Shown: one piece after another, positions 62,579 to 64,000 of the stretch
Layout of the letters: each line of letters begins with the position of its first letter
Numbering within the stretch: position 1 is the stretch's first letter
From: Chryseobacterium lathyri
Lineage (GTDB): Bacteria > Bacteroidota > Bacteroidia > Flavobacteriales > Weeksellaceae
NCBI RefSeq assembly: GCF_030812195.1
Contig: NZ_JAUSSF010000003.1
Location: forward strand, 248,001-312,000
Length of the DNA stretch: 64,000 bases
Reading direction: 5' to 3'
Notes under the pieces: model-generated
Database searches by the model: none
What the model saw: only the letters and a program-made list of their open reading frames with translations
What the model was told of the DNA's origin: nothing
Position numbers and translations under genes: made by a program

Positions 62579-63718
62579 TTAAGAAAACGCTTTCTCAAGA
62601 TCTGCAATAAGATCTTCAGCATCTTCGATACCAACGCTCAAACGAACTAAATCGTCTGTGATACCCAGCTCCTCACGTTTATCCGCAGGAATGGAAGCAT
62701 GGGTCATCAGTGCAGGATGATTGGCTAAAGATTCTACTCCTCCTAAAGATTCTGCCAAAGTGAAAACTCTTACTTTCTCAAGGAATTTAACAGCATCTTC
62801 TTTTTTACCTGATTTGAATGTGAAGGAAACCATTCCTCCTGATTCCTTCATCTGGGATTTGGCAAGTCCGTATTGAGGGTGAGATTCCAATCCTGGATAG
62901 ATTACTTTATCAACAGCTGGATGCGTTTCAAGATATTTCGCTACAGCAAGACCATTGTCTGAATGACGCTGCATTCTTAATGCTAAAGTTTTGATTCCTC
63001 TTAAAACAAGATAAGAATCGTGAGGACCTAAAATACCTCCACTCGCAAACTGAATAAAGTGAAGTTTTTCACCCAGCTCAGCATCTTTTGTGATTAACGC
63101 TCCGGCAATTACATCGGAATGACCTCCTAAATATTTTGTAGCCGAGTGCATCACGATATCTGCTCCCAGATCAATTGGTCTCTGAATGTATGGTGTTGCA
63201 AAAGTATTGTCTACAGCAACCAGAATATCTTTCCCCTTTGCTATTTCAACTACCGCTTTAATGTCTACCAGCTTCATCAAAGGATTCGTAGGCGTTTCTA
63301 CCCAGATCAGTTTTGTTTTATCCGTAATAACATCGGCAATTTTGGAAACATCATCAAAATTCACAAAAGTAAATTTAAGCTGGTATTTTTCAAAAAGTCT
63401 TGTGAACATTCTGTAAGTACCTCCGTAAAGATCATCTACTGCTACTACCTCATCACCGGGATTCAGTAATTTCAAAACACAGTCGATGGCAGCCAGTCCT
63501 GAACCGAAGGCAAGACCTCTGGCACCGTTTTCAATGCTCGCTAAAGAATCTTCCAAAGCCTGTCTCGTAGGGTTGGCAGCTCTTGAATATTCATATCCGG
63601 AATGTATTCCCGGGCTTTTCTGTGCAAATGTAGACGTTAAAAATACAGGAACATTTACAGATCCTGTTGCAGACTCATGATGCTGCCCTCCGTGAATTAC
63701 TTTTGTATTAAAATTCAT
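62579..63718 (-). CDS. Cystathionine gamma-synthase/gamma-lyase
   Basis: A 379-residue Cys/Met-metabolism PLP enzyme. The PLP lysine is K195 in HSATKYLGGHSD. The tyrosine/arginine pair is in EYSRAANPTR, and the GSGLAAID motif holds the cofactor phosphate. The C-terminus has AESLGGVESLANHPALMTHA. Sequence reading cannot separate MetB, which joins O-acylhomoserine and cysteine, from the gamma-lyase, which breaks cystathionine. With the CBS-like enzyme at the left end of the window, a transsulfuration route is possible. Confidence 0.92.
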   Translation of the reverse strand: MNFNTKVIHGGQHHESATGSVNVPVFLTSTFAQKSPGIHSGYEYSRAANPTRQALEDSLASIENGARGLAFGSGLAAIDCVLKLLNPGDEVVAVDDLYGGTYRMFTRLFEKYQLKFTFVNFDDVSKIADVITDKTKLIWVETPTNPLMKLVDIKAVVEIAKGKDILVAVDNTFATPYIQRPIDLGADIVMHSATKYLGGHSDVIAGALITKDAELGEKLHFIQFASGGILGPHDSYLVLRGIKTLALRMQRHSDNGLAVAKYLETHPAVDKVIYPGLESHPQYGLAKSQMKESGGMVSFTFKSGKKEDAVKFLEKVRVFTLAESLGGVESLANHPALMTHASIPADKREELGITDDLVRLSVGIEDAEDLIADLEKAFS

Positions 63719-63730
63719 AATATTTTTATT

Positions 63731-64000
63731 TTATAAGCCTCCCATGAAAAAATCAAGGCTCTTTGAAACGTTATCAGATTTTCTTTTCACGTCCAGCTTT
63801 CCGTTAAAGGCATAAGCCAGAACGTCTATTTCTTCCGGAACTTTATCGGGAACTGTGGTTGTGAAAGAAACTAAGTATGCGCTGTTTTCGTATTTATCTT
63901 TACCCGTTTCTTTCAGTTCTTCAAATTTTCCGTTGATTTTGAGAATTATTTTTTTCAGGGAATCATCTATATAAGCAATATCTAAACCGTTTCCTTTAAT
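63731..64000 (-). CDS. Unidentified gene, C-terminal part
   Basis: An open minus-strand frame of about 89 codons enters from the right edge and stops at 63733-63731, 12 bases before the cystathionine gene. It ends with LDFFMGGL and contains DKVPEEIDVLAYAFNGKLDVKRKSD and SLKKIILKINGKFEELKETGK. The codon pattern and tight spacing indicate a real gene cotranscribed with the next. The start lies outside the window and no family was recognised. Confidence 0.6.
   Translation of the reverse strand: MKGNGLDIAYIDDSLKKIILKINGKFEELKETGKDKYENSAYLVSFTTTVPDKVPEEIDVLAYAFNGKLDVKRKSDNVSKSLDFFMGGL

Overview
The window looks like chromosome of a flavobacterium close to Chryseobacterium (Bacteroidota, Weeksellaceae). 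The evidence is low GC, Bacteroidota-type promoters (TAnnTTTG, sometimes with TTG about 19-20 nt upstream), A-rich leaders instead of Shine-Dalgarno sites, C-terminal type IX secretion (T9SS) sorting tails, a mevalonate-pathway HMG-CoA synthase, SusC/BtuB-style TonB receptors paired with lipoproteins, and a Bacteroidota-type (T6SS-iii) type VI secretion accessory island. The genus call rests on recall of family sequences, not on a search.

Left part (1-20 kb): the tail of an FtsX-like permease; a CBS-like cysteine synthase; a cbpM-cbpA chaperone pair; a dicarboxylate/amino-acid symporter; an aldehyde dehydrogenase / zinc alcohol dehydrogenase / DUF779 cluster with a divergent AraC regulator and direct-repeat operator candidates; HMG-CoA synthase; an M1 aminopeptidase; thymidylate synthase; a T9SS-exported thermolysin-like protease; a GreA-like factor; and a lipoprotein alpha-amylase. 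A GC-rich, folded intergenic element interrupts the dehydrogenase cluster.

Middle (20-37 kb): an acidic-tailed pRiA4b-like protein; a PhoR/PhoB-like two-component system divergent from a TonB receptor and beta-helix lipoprotein; two paralogous cytosine-deaminase-like amidohydrolases with an AraC regulator between them; hemL; a LysM glucosaminidase; a PLP deaminase; several very small proteins, including a 59-residue cysteine-rich DUF5522 protein; and a T9SS-exported endonuclease I.

T6SS island (37.5-52.1 kb, all on the minus strand): from upstream to downstream, TssD (Hcp), VgrG, a 56-residue VgrG-tail-like protein, a DUF2931 lipoprotein, a DUF2235 lipase-like putative effector, a LysM adaptor-like protein, a secreted unknown, a DUF4280 PAAR-like protein, a 940-residue protein with an embedded OmpA domain, two related lipoproteins, an unknown, then a GIDE-like membrane protein, LemA and a small membrane protein. 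No sheath, baseplate or ATPase gene is present, so this is an accessory spike/effector module that must depend on core genes elsewhere.

Right part (52-64 kb): a DUF2752 protein, an old yellow enzyme, cytidine deaminase, and a cobalamin riboswitch controlling a BtuB-like receptor and a BtuG-like surface lipoprotein. These are followed by CCA-adding enzyme, an NTF2-like protein, a TsaC/Sua5 protein, a REP-associated tyrosine transposase flanked by inverted REP-like hairpins (further copies at 18.7 and 34.4 kb), DinB, GNAT and DUF4440-like proteins, a cystathionine gamma-synthase/lyase and the end of an unidentified gene.

Intergenic DNA carries four repeat families: REP-like GGGCTAAAGCCC units, ATTCAC-type short repeats, a covarying hairpin repeat at 30.6 and 35.65 kb, and the GC-rich element at 6.9 kb.
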